Origin: Ilumatobacter_A sp041688325
GTDB lineage: Bacteria > Actinomycetota > Acidimicrobiia > Acidimicrobiales > Ilumatobacteraceae
Assembly (NCBI RefSeq): GCF_041688325.1
Contig: NZ_JBDNIJ010000042.1
Location: 30,239-94,238, forward strand
DNA: 64,000 nt
Direction of reading: 5' to 3'
Shown here: positions 41,966 to 50,555 of the stretch, in pieces
Numbering within the stretch: position 1 is the stretch's first letter
Layout: every line of letters starts with the position of its first letter
Notes under the pieces: generated by a model
The model's database searches: none
What the model saw: the letters and a program-made list of their open reading frames with translations, nothing else
What the model was told of the DNA's origin: nothing
Position numbers and translations under genes: made by a program

Positions 41966-43318
41966 GTGACGACTCCGTACAACGAAGCACTCGCCGAGAC
42001 ACTGATTGATCGGACGATCCGAGAGAAAATCGTGCTCGTCGCCGTGACGCTTCCCGGTGACAACGAAGAGTCAACCGAGGCAAGCCTCAACGAACTCGCT
42101 TTACTCATCGACACGGCGGGTGCCGACGAGGTCGGCCGCATGGTCCAGAAGCGAGCCGCGCCCGATCACACCTGGTACATCGGTAAGGGCAAGGTGGAAG
42201 AGCTCAAGCAGCTCTGCCTCGCCGTCGACGCTGACACCGTGGTGTTCGACAACAACCTGGGGCCGGCACAGCAGTTCAATCTTGAAAAGTTGTTGGGTCG
42301 AACGGCGATCGACCGCACGGCAGTCATCCTCGATATTTTCGGGCAGAACGCACACACGCTTGAAGGCAAGGCGCAGGTCGAACTCGCTCTCCTGCGCTAC
42401 CGGCTCCCGCGTCTACGGCGGGGTCTTTCCGACAAACAGGCGCAGCAGCGCGGTGGCGTCGGCGGACGGTTCGGTAGTGGAGAGACGAAGACCGAAGTTG
42501 AGCGTCGACGGATCAAACGACGGATCACCAAGATCGAGAAAGACCTCGACGGTCTCGCCGAGACCCGTTTGTTGCAGCGCAAGGGGCGCAACAAGAGCGG
42601 CCTGGCGAACGTGGCGATCGTCGGCTACACCAACGCAGGCAAGTCGACACTGCTGAACCAGCTGACCGATTCGGGCGTGCTGGTCGAAGACCGTCTTTTC
42701 GCCACGCTCGACCCGACCACGCGCCGCCTCGCGCTGCCCGGTGGCGAGCCCGTGCTGCTCTCCGACACGGTCGGCTTCATCAGTCGCTTGCCGCACGGTC
42801 TCATCGAGTCGTTCAAGGGAACGCTTGAAGTCGCGGCGATGGCCGACTACCTCGTGCATGTCGTCGACACCACGTCGCCCGACCCCGAGGGGCAGATCGA
42901 TGCCGTTCGCAAAGTGCTCGGTGACATCGATGCGGCTGAAGTTCCCGAACTCCTCGTGTTCAACAAGGCCGATGCAGAGCCGGAAATCGCCAAGGAACTG
43001 ACGGATCGTCATCCCGGTTCGGTTGCGATCAGTGCGGCCACTGGCGACGGCGTCGAGGTCTTCCTCCGAACCCTGACCGATCGGCTCCGGGTGCTGGCTG
43101 TCGTCTACGAAGTTTTGGTCCCGTACGAACGTGGCGACATCCTCGCCTCGGTGCACCGAGAAGGTGAAGTTGTCTCGATCGGTGATGGTGCCGGCCCGAC
43201 CGAGGAGGCCTGGTTGATCCGGGCGCGTCTTTCTGATGCATCCGCAGGTCGACTCAGCGAGTTCGTCATTGGCAAGACGAATGGGTCTGATAGCGCACCG
43301 ACTGGGTCCGAGGCCTGA
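41966..43318 (+). CDS. hflX: ribosome-associated GTPase HflX
   Basis: 450 residues from GTG at 41966. An N-terminal HflX domain with AGADEVGR-like start (DTAGADEVGRM) and YIGKGKVEEL is followed by a coiled-coil with RRGGVGGRFGSGETKTE-type Gly-rich motif, then the GTPase domain: G1 GYTNAGKSTLLN (about 219), G3 DTVGFISRLP, G4 NKAD. HflX splits stalled ribosomes. It sits between dapF and dapC, within a tight + strand series. Confidence 0.94.
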   Translation: MTTPYNEALAETLIDRTIREKIVLVAVTLPGDNEESTEASLNELALLIDTAGADEVGRMVQKRAAPDHTWYIGKGKVEELKQLCLAVDADTVVFDNNLGPAQQFNLEKLLGRTAIDRTAVILDIFGQNAHTLEGKAQVELALLRYRLPRLRRGLSDKQAQQRGGVGGRFGSGETKTEVERRRIKRRITKIEKDLDGLAETRLLQRKGRNKSGLANVAIVGYTNAGKSTLLNQLTDSGVLVEDRLFATLDPTTRRLALPGGEPVLLSDTVGFISRLPHGLIESFKGTLEVAAMADYLVHVVDTTSPDPEGQIDAVRKVLGDIDAAEVPELLVFNKADAEPEIAKELTDRHPGSVAISAATGDGVEVFLRTLTDRLRVLAVVYEVLVPYERGDILASVHREGEVVSIGDGAGPTEEAWLIRARLSDASAGRLSEFVIGKTNGSDSAPTGSEA

Positions 43319-43320
43319 CC

Positions 43321-44451
43321 ATGGTTGCCATCGAAGCGCTGACCGGTCCGTTCACGCCGCCGCCGTATCCGTACGATCGGCTGAATCGGCTCAAGCCGAT
43401 CGCCAACGAATTCGACGGCGGAGCGGTCGACCTGTCCATCGGTACGCCCTTCGATCCGCCGCCCGCTGCGGTGATCGAGGCGCTTGCCACAAGCGGCGCC
43501 GAGCGTGGCTATCCGCCGAGTATGGGCACCCCTGTGTTTCGTATGGCGTGCAGCAATTGGATGCAGCGGCGCCTCGGCGTCGAGGTTCCGATCGACCAGA
43601 TCGCAGCTGCCGTAGGCTCCAAAGAGTTCGTCGCGTCGCTGCCGGGCTACATGAAACTGCGCCGCCCCGAACGCGACACGGTGCTGTATCCAGCCATCTC
43701 GTATCCGTCGTACGCGATGGGTGCCATGCTTGGTCAGTGCCGCTCAGTGTCGGTGCCGTTCGGCCCCGATGGAGCGCTCGACCTCGGCGCAGTCGACCAG
43801 GCCGACATCGAGCGAGCGCTCCTTTTGTGGGTCAACAGCCCGGGCAACCCGACCGGTCATCTCGACGATCTCAAAGCCGCAGCAACCTGGGGGCGTTCCA
43901 ACGGGATCCCCGTGTTCTCGGACGAGTGCTACATCGAGTTCACCTGGGACGGACCGCCTCGTACGATTCTCGAACATGGGCTCGACGGCGTCGTTGCCGT
44001 GCACTCGTTGTCGAAGCGCTCGAACCTGGCCGGAGCCCGAGCTGGCTTCTATGCCGGCGATGCCGAGATCGTCGACTTCTTGAAGAGCGTCCGCCAGCAC
44101 GGTGGCTTGCTCGTTCCCGGTCCGGTGCAGGCAGCGGCTGCGGTCGCCTATGACGACGACGTCCACGTCGAAGAGCAGCGCAACCGCTATCGCTCGCGCC
44201 TCGACCTTCTTGCCGACGTGATCTCTGAGTGGTCCGGCATCGAGGTGCAGCGGCCCGGGGGAGCGTTCTACCTCTGGATCCCCGTCGAAGATGGATGGCA
44301 GTTCACCGAACGGCTCGCAGCCGAAGGTGGAGCCATTGTCAGCCCCGGTGAGTTTTATGGCGTCGATGGCACGAGCTTCGTGCGCGTTGCCGTGGTACAA
44401 CCAGACGACAAAATCGAACTCGTGGCGCGCCGCCTGGCCGCTGCTACCTGA
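43321..44451 (+). CDS. dapC: succinyldiaminopimelate transaminase DapC
   Basis: 376 residues. Class I/II PLP aminotransferase: the Schiff-base Lys is in HSLSKRSNLAGARAGF, NPTGH and SDECYIEF hold the PLP contacts. The beginning PFTPPPYPYDRLNRLKPIA is typical of actinobacterial DapC. The ATG follows the hflX stop by 2 bases. Together with DapF it supports the succinylase DAP route. Confidence 0.88.
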   Translation: MVAIEALTGPFTPPPYPYDRLNRLKPIANEFDGGAVDLSIGTPFDPPPAAVIEALATSGAERGYPPSMGTPVFRMACSNWMQRRLGVEVPIDQIAAAVGSKEFVASLPGYMKLRRPERDTVLYPAISYPSYAMGAMLGQCRSVSVPFGPDGALDLGAVDQADIERALLLWVNSPGNPTGHLDDLKAAATWGRSNGIPVFSDECYIEFTWDGPPRTILEHGLDGVVAVHSLSKRSNLAGARAGFYAGDAEIVDFLKSVRQHGGLLVPGPVQAAAAVAYDDDVHVEEQRNRYRSRLDLLADVISEWSGIEVQRPGGAFYLWIPVEDGWQFTERLAAEGGAIVSPGEFYGVDGTSFVRVAVVQPDDKIELVARRLAAAT

Positions 44452-44494
44452 CCACGATGTGCTCGCCACACCGGCGGGCGCGAGACGGAGCAAG

Positions 44495-45319
44495 ATGAAC
44501 TCGAACAGACGCACTAGATGTAGGGCTGCGGGCGTTCTCGTGTTGATTGTCGGGCTACTCGCTGCCGGTGGCCTGTGGTACTCGGCAGGGCAGCGGCCAT
44601 CCGATGCCGTGCGGAACTTTGCACGCGCGCCGGTCGGCTGTGACACGACCCTCAATTTTGAAGTGGCCGGCGAATTTCTCGTTTTCGTCGAGACCAAGGG
44701 CGAAATCGGTGGCGTGACCGGAAGCTGTGGGGCGCCCGGTGCGTTCGGGCAACTCGGCACTCCGCAAGACCTTCCACCCGTTCGCCTCGTCTTGACGGGA
44801 CCTGACGGCGCAGACATCGCGCTCGACACCCGCACCGGGGTCGACTACGACGCAGCTGGCTCGGCGGGCCAGTTGATCCAGACGTTCGTCGTGGAGATCC
44901 CCGGCGACCACGTGTTGCGTGTCGAGTCGAAGAACGACTCCGAGCCGGCTGTGTTCGCCATCGCCATTGGGCGTGATCCGAATAGAGGTGTGCAACCGCT
45001 GCAGCTCGGCGCGTTTGCCGCAGGAATCGCTGGGTTGATCGTCGGACTTTTACTCATCGCGATGAGCCGTCGCCGCAGAACTCCTGAAGTAACGGTGCCT
45101 GCTGATCCGTGGTCAAGTTCAGCGCCGTGGCCGACATCACCTCCGGTGGCGCAACAGCCTCCGCAAGCAGCAGGATGGCAACCGCAGCCCGGGCCACCGA
45201 TGCAGGCGCCGGTCACTCCAGTTCAGTCGCGTCCTCCGGGGCAACCACCGTTCACGACACCGACTGCTCCACCATCGGCTCCGTCTCCGTGGGCTCCGCC
45301 GGAGATGCCCAGTCAGTAG
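44495..45319 (+). CDS. membrane protein with Pro-rich tail, unknown
   Basis: 274 residues from ATG at 44495. N-terminal transmembrane helix (about 12-32), extracytoplasmic beta-rich part with a probable Cys pair (VGCDTT, GSCGAP), second transmembrane helix (about 172-190) followed by RRRR, and a long cytoplasmic Pro/Gln-rich tail (PPVAQQPPQAAGW, QSRPPGQPPF) to the stop. Such Pro-rich tails are common in actinobacterial membrane proteins, often for interactions. No domain recognised. Its last codons run into the 16-bp tandem repeat. Confidence 0.75.
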   Translation: MNSNRRTRCRAAGVLVLIVGLLAAGGLWYSAGQRPSDAVRNFARAPVGCDTTLNFEVAGEFLVFVETKGEIGGVTGSCGAPGAFGQLGTPQDLPPVRLVLTGPDGADIALDTRTGVDYDAAGSAGQLIQTFVVEIPGDHVLRVESKNDSEPAVFAIAIGRDPNRGVQPLQLGAFAAGIAGLIVGLLLIAMSRRRRTPEVTVPADPWSSSAPWPTSPPVAQQPPQAAGWQPQPGPPMQAPVTPVQSRPPGQPPFTTPTAPPSAPSPWAPPEMPSQ

Positions 45320-45373
45320 CTGAGTCGATCAGTAGCTGAGTCGATCAGTAGCTGAGTCGATCAGTAGCTGGGT
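45315..45373. repeat. 16-bp tandem repeat between convergent genes
   Basis: AGTAGCTGAGTCGATC is repeated exactly at 45315-45330, 45331-45346 and 45347-45362, then partially with changes to 45373. The first copy supplies the stop codon of the upstream gene. The array occupies nearly the whole gap between this gene and the end of lexA. Confidence 0.92.
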
Positions 45374-45382
45374 CAGCGCGGC

Positions 45383-46012
45383 TCAGTAGCGGCGCATCAC
45401 CGTGACGACTTTGCCGTACACCTCGACCTGATCGGCGGAGAACACCATTGGCTCCATGGTGGGGTTGTGCGGAGTCAGCGTGACTTCGGCGCCCGAACGG
45501 GAGTACGTCTTGACCGTGGCCTCGCCGCCCGGGATGCCTGCGACGACGATGTCGCCGTTGGCTGGGTGATCGATCTGGGTGGCAACGACGTAGTCGCCAT
45601 TGAGGATGCCCGCACCGATCATTGACTCGCCGCGCACGCGCAGCATGAACAGCTCGCCTTCACCGGCGAAGTCGACGGGAACTGGCAGGAGCTCTTCGAC
45701 GTTCTCGGCGGCCAGCACATTGGTACCGGCGGCGACATCGCCGATGAGTGGGACGTGGCGCACCGGACGTTTGTCCATCATCGCGCCACTGTTCGAGTCG
45801 TATCGAACTTCGATGGCGCGGGGCTTGCTGGGGTCGCGGCGCAGGTAGCCGTGACGCTGCAGGGTGTTCAGGTGGCTGTGGACCGTGGACGGCGAGGTGA
45901 GGCCGACGGCATCGCCGATCTCACGAACCGACGGCGGGAACCCACGATCGCGCATCTGCTGTTCGATGAAATCGAGAATGTCGCGCTGACGCTTACTGAT
46001 CTTGGGAGCCAT
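45383..46012 (-). CDS. lexA: SOS repressor LexA
   Basis: 209 residues from ATG at 46012 (MAPKISKRQRDIL). N-terminal winged HTH with PPSVREIGDAVGLTSPSTVHSHLN; cleavage site Ala-Gly in GDVAAGTNVL; catalytic Ser in VRGESMIGAG and Lys in EATVKTYSR. It represses recA and itself through CGAAC-N4-GTTCG boxes, both seen in this window, and is cleaved when RecA filaments form. Divergent from the ChiZ-like gene, as in mycobacteria. Confidence 0.96.
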   Translation of the reverse strand: MAPKISKRQRDILDFIEQQMRDRGFPPSVREIGDAVGLTSPSTVHSHLNTLQRHGYLRRDPSKPRAIEVRYDSNSGAMMDKRPVRHVPLIGDVAAGTNVLAAENVEELLPVPVDFAGEGELFMLRVRGESMIGAGILNGDYVVATQIDHPANGDIVVAGIPGGEATVKTYSRSGAEVTLTPHNPTMEPMVFSADQVEVYGKVVTVMRRY

Positions 46013-46059
46013 GGGAACATGATATTGCCTGGAGCCGGCCAGGTCAAACATCTGTACTA

Positions 46060-46073
46060 CAAACGTCCGTTCG
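46060..46073 (-). promoter_or_regulatory. LexA box upstream of lexA
   Basis: On the minus strand CGAAC-GGAC-GTTTG, one base off the perfect box, 48 bases upstream of the lexA start. It provides autorepression. TTGACG about 46082-46087 (minus strand) could be a -35 element. Confidence 0.8.
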
Positions 46074-46133
46074 ACAAATCTCGTCAAAACGGTTGACATC
46101 GAACACCTGTGCTGGTTGACTCAGACCAACGAA

Positions 46134-46150
46134 TCGAACAAGCGTTTCGA
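46134..46150 (+). promoter_or_regulatory. possible second SOS-type box upstream of ChiZ-like gene
   Basis: TCGAACAAGCGTTTCGA is a 17-base near-palindrome with TCGAA/TTCGA arms, one base longer than a standard LexA box. Several more CGAAC half-sites (about 46099, 46155, 46170) cluster in the same leader. It may give SOS control of the LysM gene; the site is imperfect. Confidence 0.4.
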
Positions 46151-46217
46151 ACTGTCCAGATCATCGAACGGTATCGAACGCCAACTCGGCATTCACGTCA
46201 TCCGTTGGGGAGTAGAC

Positions 46218-46682
46218 ATGGGCACCACCTTGCACACAGCACATCGCAGCCACCTTCAGGGCCGATCGCCGCAGTTACTGGCGTTCGTTTCTGCCACGTC
46301 GTTCGGCGTCGACGCCGAAGTGCGGGGGATGGTCCGTCCGAAGGTCCCGAACTACGCAATCCGCCGCCTGTTGTTCGGCACGGCCGCCCTCGGGCTCGTC
46401 ATTGCCGGCTTGGCTGCAACCGTCGGATTGCTCGCCGGCTTCCAAGGCACACCGGCATCAGCCTCAGGTGTCCAGCCGGCCGTCACTGACCACACTGACT
46501 ACACCGGGTACACCGGGTACACCGCACCTGCATCGATCCATGTCGCACAGCCCGGCGACACGCTGTGGTCGATTGCCGACACCTACCGGGGTGACATCGG
46601 TCGTGACCGCTACATCACCGTGTTGATCCAGATGAACGGCGACACCGGGGTGGCCTCGGGCGAAGCCATCTGGCTGCCCTGA
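46218..46682 (+). CDS. LysM-domain membrane protein, ChiZ/YneA-like division suppressor
   Basis: 154 residues from ATG at 46218, which has GGGGAG 7 bases upstream; an upstream in-frame ATG at 46116 is less likely. One transmembrane helix (about 62-82, GTAALGLVIAGLAATVGLLAGF) and an extracytoplasmic C-terminal LysM domain starting IHVAQPGDTLWSIADTY. The order lexA (divergent)-LysM-nrdR matches mycobacterial Rv2720-Rv2719c-Rv2718c, where Rv2719c (ChiZ) is SOS-induced and affects division. Function inferred from this synteny and domain. Confidence 0.82.
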   Translation: MGTTLHTAHRSHLQGRSPQLLAFVSATSFGVDAEVRGMVRPKVPNYAIRRLLFGTAALGLVIAGLAATVGLLAGFQGTPASASGVQPAVTDHTDYTGYTGYTAPASIHVAQPGDTLWSIADTYRGDIGRDRYITVLIQMNGDTGVASGEAIWLP

Positions 46683-46720
46683 GCCGCCACCGGCCCAGTC
46701 GCGGGAGTATCGTATGAACC

Positions 46721-47194
46721 ATGCGCTGCCCGGCTTGCCGAGATGACGACACGAAGGTCGTCGATTCACGTGTCGCCGAAGAGAACACCGCCATTCGTCG
46801 GCGCCGTCAATGCCTTGCCTGCGCCCATCGTTTCACCACGTTCGAGCGCGTCGATCATGCGCAGCTGACGGTTGTCAAGTCCGATGGCCGGACCGAACCG
46901 TTCGCCCGCCAAAAACTGATCGCTGGCCTGGCTGCATCGACCAAGGGGCGCTCGGTCGCTCCCGAGCTGCTCGAACAGCTCGCACTCACTGTCGAAGACT
47001 CCGTCCGCCTGCAGGGCTCAGAGATATCGTCGGCCAATGTTGGCCTTGCCGTGCTGAAGCATCTGCGCTCGGTTGACGAAGTCGCGTACCTCCGCTTCGC
47101 CAGCGTCTACAAAGACTTCGATGCTGCCGCGGACTTCCACCGCGAGCTCGAGTTGATGGAGAAAGCCGAGCACGTCGAGTCGGCTCCGGTCTGA
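46721..47194 (+). CDS. nrdR: transcriptional repressor NrdR
   Basis: 157 residues. N-terminal zinc ribbon C-x2-C ... C-x2-C (MRCPACRDDD and QCLACAHRFTTFE) for DNA binding, then an ATP-cone (about 46-136) that senses ATP/dATP. It represses ribonucleotide reductase operons. No nrd structural genes occur in this window, although in many actinobacteria nrdJ follows nrdR. Confidence 0.95.
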   Translation: MRCPACRDDDTKVVDSRVAEENTAIRRRRQCLACAHRFTTFERVDHAQLTVVKSDGRTEPFARQKLIAGLAASTKGRSVAPELLEQLALTVEDSVRLQGSEISSANVGLAVLKHLRSVDEVAYLRFASVYKDFDAAADFHRELELMEKAEHVESAPV

Positions 47195-47221
47195 TCGACC
47201 GCCGCGGCGTGGCGCTGTCGA

Positions 47222-47914
47222 TCAGCGTTTCCGCAACCAGCGGCTGAACACGAAGGTCTGGTCGTCGATCACCATCTGGGCGAGTTCGTACCGGGTCGTG
47301 TGATCGGCTGCACCGGTCGTGATGCGTGGGCCGCTTCCGCCAACGCAAAGCGGCGATGTGGTGAGGTTGATCTCGTCGATCAGATCGGCGTCGAGGAGCG
47401 CTCCGTTCAACGTCGCGCCGCCCTCGGCTTGTACGAAGTTGGGCGAAGGATGCATCTCACGGAGCCGTCCGACGACGGCCGACAAGTCGACGCACTCGCC
47501 ACCGGCCCTGATCACGTCGACGCCGTCGGCCACCTTGGTGCTGTCTGTCGTGACAATGAACCCGGCGCCGCAGGTAAAGAGAGGGAGGGTGGTGTCGACG
47601 TTGCCGCTCCCAGTGATGACGCCGACGCGCTGGCTAGGCGTTCGGGGTGGCCCGTAACCCTCGCCTCTGACGGTGCCAGCGCCAACGAGGATGACGTCGG
47701 CAATTGACCGGAGCCCGTGCAGGACGGCCATGTCGTTGGTGCTCGACAGCTCGCTGCTCTTGCCGCCGACCACAGTTGACCCGTCGATCGAGCTGACCAT
47801 GCAGAGGCCGACCCACGGGGCACTACTGCATTGGTCGCTGCGTCGGCCAAGGGGCTGGGCGTAGCTGTCGGCGATCGTCGTCGCCGCGCTGTCAGGAAAG
47901 ACCCGTCTGATCAT
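47222..47914 (-). CDS. RibD C-terminal domain (DHFR-like) pyrimidine reductase
   Basis: 230 residues from ATG at 47914. The RibD reductase fold is shown by MVSSIDGSTVVGGKSSELSS, then VILVGAGTVRGEGYGPP and VQAEGGATLNGALLDADLIDEI. Stand-alone proteins of this kind are common in actinobacteria and are annotated as pyrimidine reductases of riboflavin synthesis or as unassigned NADPH reductases; no rib genes are adjacent. It diverges from the molybdopterin oxidoreductase gene (67-bp gap). Confidence 0.85.
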   Translation of the reverse strand: MIRRVFPDSAATTIADSYAQPLGRRSDQCSSAPWVGLCMVSSIDGSTVVGGKSSELSSTNDMAVLHGLRSIADVILVGAGTVRGEGYGPPRTPSQRVGVITGSGNVDTTLPLFTCGAGFIVTTDSTKVADGVDVIRAGGECVDLSAVVGRLREMHPSPNFVQAEGGATLNGALLDADLIDEINLTTSPLCVGGSGPRITTGAADHTTRYELAQMVIDDQTFVFSRWLRKR

Positions 47915-47981
47915 GTCCGGATCATGACAGGTCGACAAGTTGGACTCCGACCCTTGGGGTGGGTTCTGCGAGTATCTTCCC

Positions 47982-50285
47982 ATGTCCCTCCTTGAGCGCA
48001 CCCCCGAGACCGACCCTGCTTCGGCGACGCGCACGGTCAGCCGGACCTGTCCACTCTGTGAAGCCACCTGTGGCCTGGAGATCACGCTCAAGCCGGATGG
48101 CAAGGGCGGAGAAGAGGTCCAGCGCATCCGGGGGGATATGGACGATGTGTTCTCTCGCGGGTTCATCTGTCCGAAGGGTTCGACGCTCAAGCAATTACAT
48201 GAGGATCCGGATCGCCTGCGGACGCCGATGATCCGTCGCGACGGCCAGCACGTCGAAGCGACCTGGGCGGAAGCTTGGGATGCGGTCGAGGCAGGTCTGC
48301 AAGGTGTCATCGAGCGCACTGGTCGCTCGTCGCTCGGCGTCTATGTCGGCAATGCTGGTGCGCACTCGCTGTCGTCGATGATGTTCACCCGTTCGCTGCT
48401 GACCGGGCTCGGTACACGCAATCGGTTCAGCGCATCGACGGTCGACCAGATGCCGCGTCACGTTGCTGCTGGCCATGTGTTCGGCACGGGCGTCTCCGTT
48501 CCCGTTCCCGACCTCGACCGGACCGATCATCTGATGATCCTCGGTGGCAATCCGTACGCATCGAATGGCAGCATGTGTACGGCCCCTGACTTCCCTGGGC
48601 GCATCGAGGCGATTCGGGAACGTGGTGGCCGGGTCGTGGTCGTCGATCCGCGCCGGTCACGAACTGCCGAGGAGGCCGACGAGTGGGTGTCAATTCGGCC
48701 GGGCTCCGATGCGCTCCTTCTGGCGGCCATGGCGAACGTGCTCGTCGTCGACGGACTCGCCGATCCTGGCACCCATGTCACGGAACACCTCAACGGCCTC
48801 GTCGAGTTCAGTGCTGCGATTCAACCGTTCACGCCCGAGTCGGTCGCGAAGGCAACCGGCATCGAGGCAGTCACCATCCGACGTCTCGCTCATGATCTTG
48901 CAGCGGCGTCCACGTCGACTGTGTATGGCCGGATCGGAACGAGCACCACCGAGTTCGGTTCGACTGCCACCTGGTTGATCGACGCGTTGAACATTTTGAC
49001 CGGCAACCTGGACCGGCCTGGCGGTGCGATGTTCGCACTTCCCGTCGCCGGCGGAGCGACCACTCGCGGCAAGCCTGGTTCCGGTCGCGGTTTCACCGTC
49101 GGGCGCGGCACCTCCCGGGTGAGCGGTTACCCCGAAGTGATGGGGGAGTATCCGGTTGCGGCACTTGCCGAAGAGATCACGACGCCGGGGGACGGCCAGA
49201 TCAGGGCCATGATCACCCTGGGCGGCAACCCCCTCCGATCGAACCCGAACACGGCGTTACTCGAGAACGCGTTTTCCCAGCTCGACTTCATGGTGAGTAT
49301 CGACCTGTACCTCAACGAGACGACCAAGCACGCCGACGTGATCCTGCCGGTGCCATCCCAGTTGCAGCGCAGCCACTACGACCTGCTGCTCCTGCAGTTC
49401 GCCGTTCGGAACGTGGCCAACTACAGCCCACCTGTGCTGCCCCTCGACGCCGATCAGCCCGATGAGTGGGAAGTGATCTCGAAGCTCACCGCCATTGCTC
49501 ACGGGCAAGGCGTCGACGCTGACCCAGCCGTCGTTGACGAGCAGTCGATTGAGCATCTCGTTCGATCAGCAGTGCAGGATGCGAACGGCCCCGTGTTCGG
49601 TCGTGACGTCGATGAATTGCTCACCGAGTTGAACGCCTCAGGGCGCAGCGGCCCTGACCGGATGCTTGACTTCATGTTGCGGACGGGCCCGTACGGCGAC
49701 GCGTTCGGAGACGATCCAGATGGCACGTCGTTGGACGATCTCCTCGAGCGGCCACACGGCCGAGATTTCGGCGCGCTGGAACCGCGTCTGCCCGAAATTT
49801 TGCGGACGCCCAGCGGCAAGATCGAACTTGCTGCTGAGGTGTTTATTGCAGACCTCGATCGACTGGCTGCAGCACAGACCGACCTCGAGCAACGCGGGAT
49901 GGTGCTCGTTGGCCGTCGGGATCTCCGGAGCAACAACTCGTGGATGCACAACATTAAGGTGTTGGTCAAGGGCCGGGCACGCTGCACCCTCCAGGTGCAC
50001 CCGGACGACGCTGACACGCTTGGGTTGACCGATGGAGGGGAGGCTCAGATCACCTCGCGTGTGGGCCAGGTGACGGCACCTGTCGAGGTGACTGACAGCA
50101 TCCGGCCGGGTGTGGTGAGCCTGCCCCACGGCTGGGGACATGGCGACCCTGGAACCAAGATGCGGGTGGCCGCCGAGCACGCCGGCGTGAACTCGAATCT
50201 GCTCACCGATCACGAGGCATTCGACCCGCTCTCAGGCACTTCAGTGCTCAATGGCATTCCCGTCGAAGTCGTGCCGGCTCTCTGA
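47982..50285 (+). CDS. molybdopterin-dependent oxidoreductase (formate dehydrogenase-like)
   Basis: 767 residues from ATG at 47982. An N-terminal 4Fe-4S domain C-x2-C-x3-C...C (CPLCEATC, FICPKG) is followed by the Mo-bisMGD binding domains (LILGGNPYASNGS-like stretch, RVVVVDPRRSRTAEEAD) and a C-terminal MopB domain ending in DAETLGL-type sequence (VHPDDADTLGLTDG). No Tat signal, so it is cytoplasmic. In the segment where other family members carry Cys, Sec or Ser as Mo ligand I read ASTVDQMPRHVAAGHVFG, with no Cys or Sec. The substrate is unknown and no electron-transfer partner gene is adjacent. Confidence 0.85.
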   Translation: MSLLERTPETDPASATRTVSRTCPLCEATCGLEITLKPDGKGGEEVQRIRGDMDDVFSRGFICPKGSTLKQLHEDPDRLRTPMIRRDGQHVEATWAEAWDAVEAGLQGVIERTGRSSLGVYVGNAGAHSLSSMMFTRSLLTGLGTRNRFSASTVDQMPRHVAAGHVFGTGVSVPVPDLDRTDHLMILGGNPYASNGSMCTAPDFPGRIEAIRERGGRVVVVDPRRSRTAEEADEWVSIRPGSDALLLAAMANVLVVDGLADPGTHVTEHLNGLVEFSAAIQPFTPESVAKATGIEAVTIRRLAHDLAAASTSTVYGRIGTSTTEFGSTATWLIDALNILTGNLDRPGGAMFALPVAGGATTRGKPGSGRGFTVGRGTSRVSGYPEVMGEYPVAALAEEITTPGDGQIRAMITLGGNPLRSNPNTALLENAFSQLDFMVSIDLYLNETTKHADVILPVPSQLQRSHYDLLLLQFAVRNVANYSPPVLPLDADQPDEWEVISKLTAIAHGQGVDADPAVVDEQSIEHLVRSAVQDANGPVFGRDVDELLTELNASGRSGPDRMLDFMLRTGPYGDAFGDDPDGTSLDDLLERPHGRDFGALEPRLPEILRTPSGKIELAAEVFIADLDRLAAAQTDLEQRGMVLVGRRDLRSNNSWMHNIKVLVKGRARCTLQVHPDDADTLGLTDGGEAQITSRVGQVTAPVEVTDSIRPGVVSLPHGWGHGDPGTKMRVAAEHAGVNSNLLTDHEAFDPLSGTSVLNGIPVEVVPAL

Positions 50286-50302
50286 ACGCCTTGACCACAG
50301 AC

Positions 50303-50394
50303 TGTGGATAAACCCTGCTTATTCACATTCCGTCCACATGGATGTCAACAACCAAACGGCGATAATTGCACCGAAATTCACAGGCTTGTCCACT
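50303..50394. other. cluster of DnaA-box-like sites
   Basis: Four 9-mers match DnaA-box forms: TGTGGATAA (50303-50311, minus orientation, exact TTATCCACA), TTATTCACA (50319-50327, exact), CCGTCCACA (50330-50338) and TTGTCCACT (50386-50394, last base off). They lie in an AT-richer stretch of the 270-bp gap (50286-50555) between a molybdopterin enzyme gene and a convergent gene. No gene is seen in the gap. dnaA and dnaN are not in the window. Confidence 0.6.
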
Positions 50395-50555
50395 TCCAAT
50401 CCCCAGGCGACTGTCTCTAGAGTTGTAATCCGTACCGACCGCGGCGCAACACATGGAGAGTCAGCGAACACCGACTCAGTCGGCTTGCTTGGGGGACATG
50501 CCCTGTACCTGTGATGTTGCGCTGCGGCCGGAACGTATCCGGGGCGGCGGCTCAG

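Noticed and set aside
50251..50514. 87-residue open frame over the DnaA-box gap
   Set aside because: It overlaps the end of the molybdopterin gene in another frame, has no plausible start signal and no domain; the gap is better read as non-coding.
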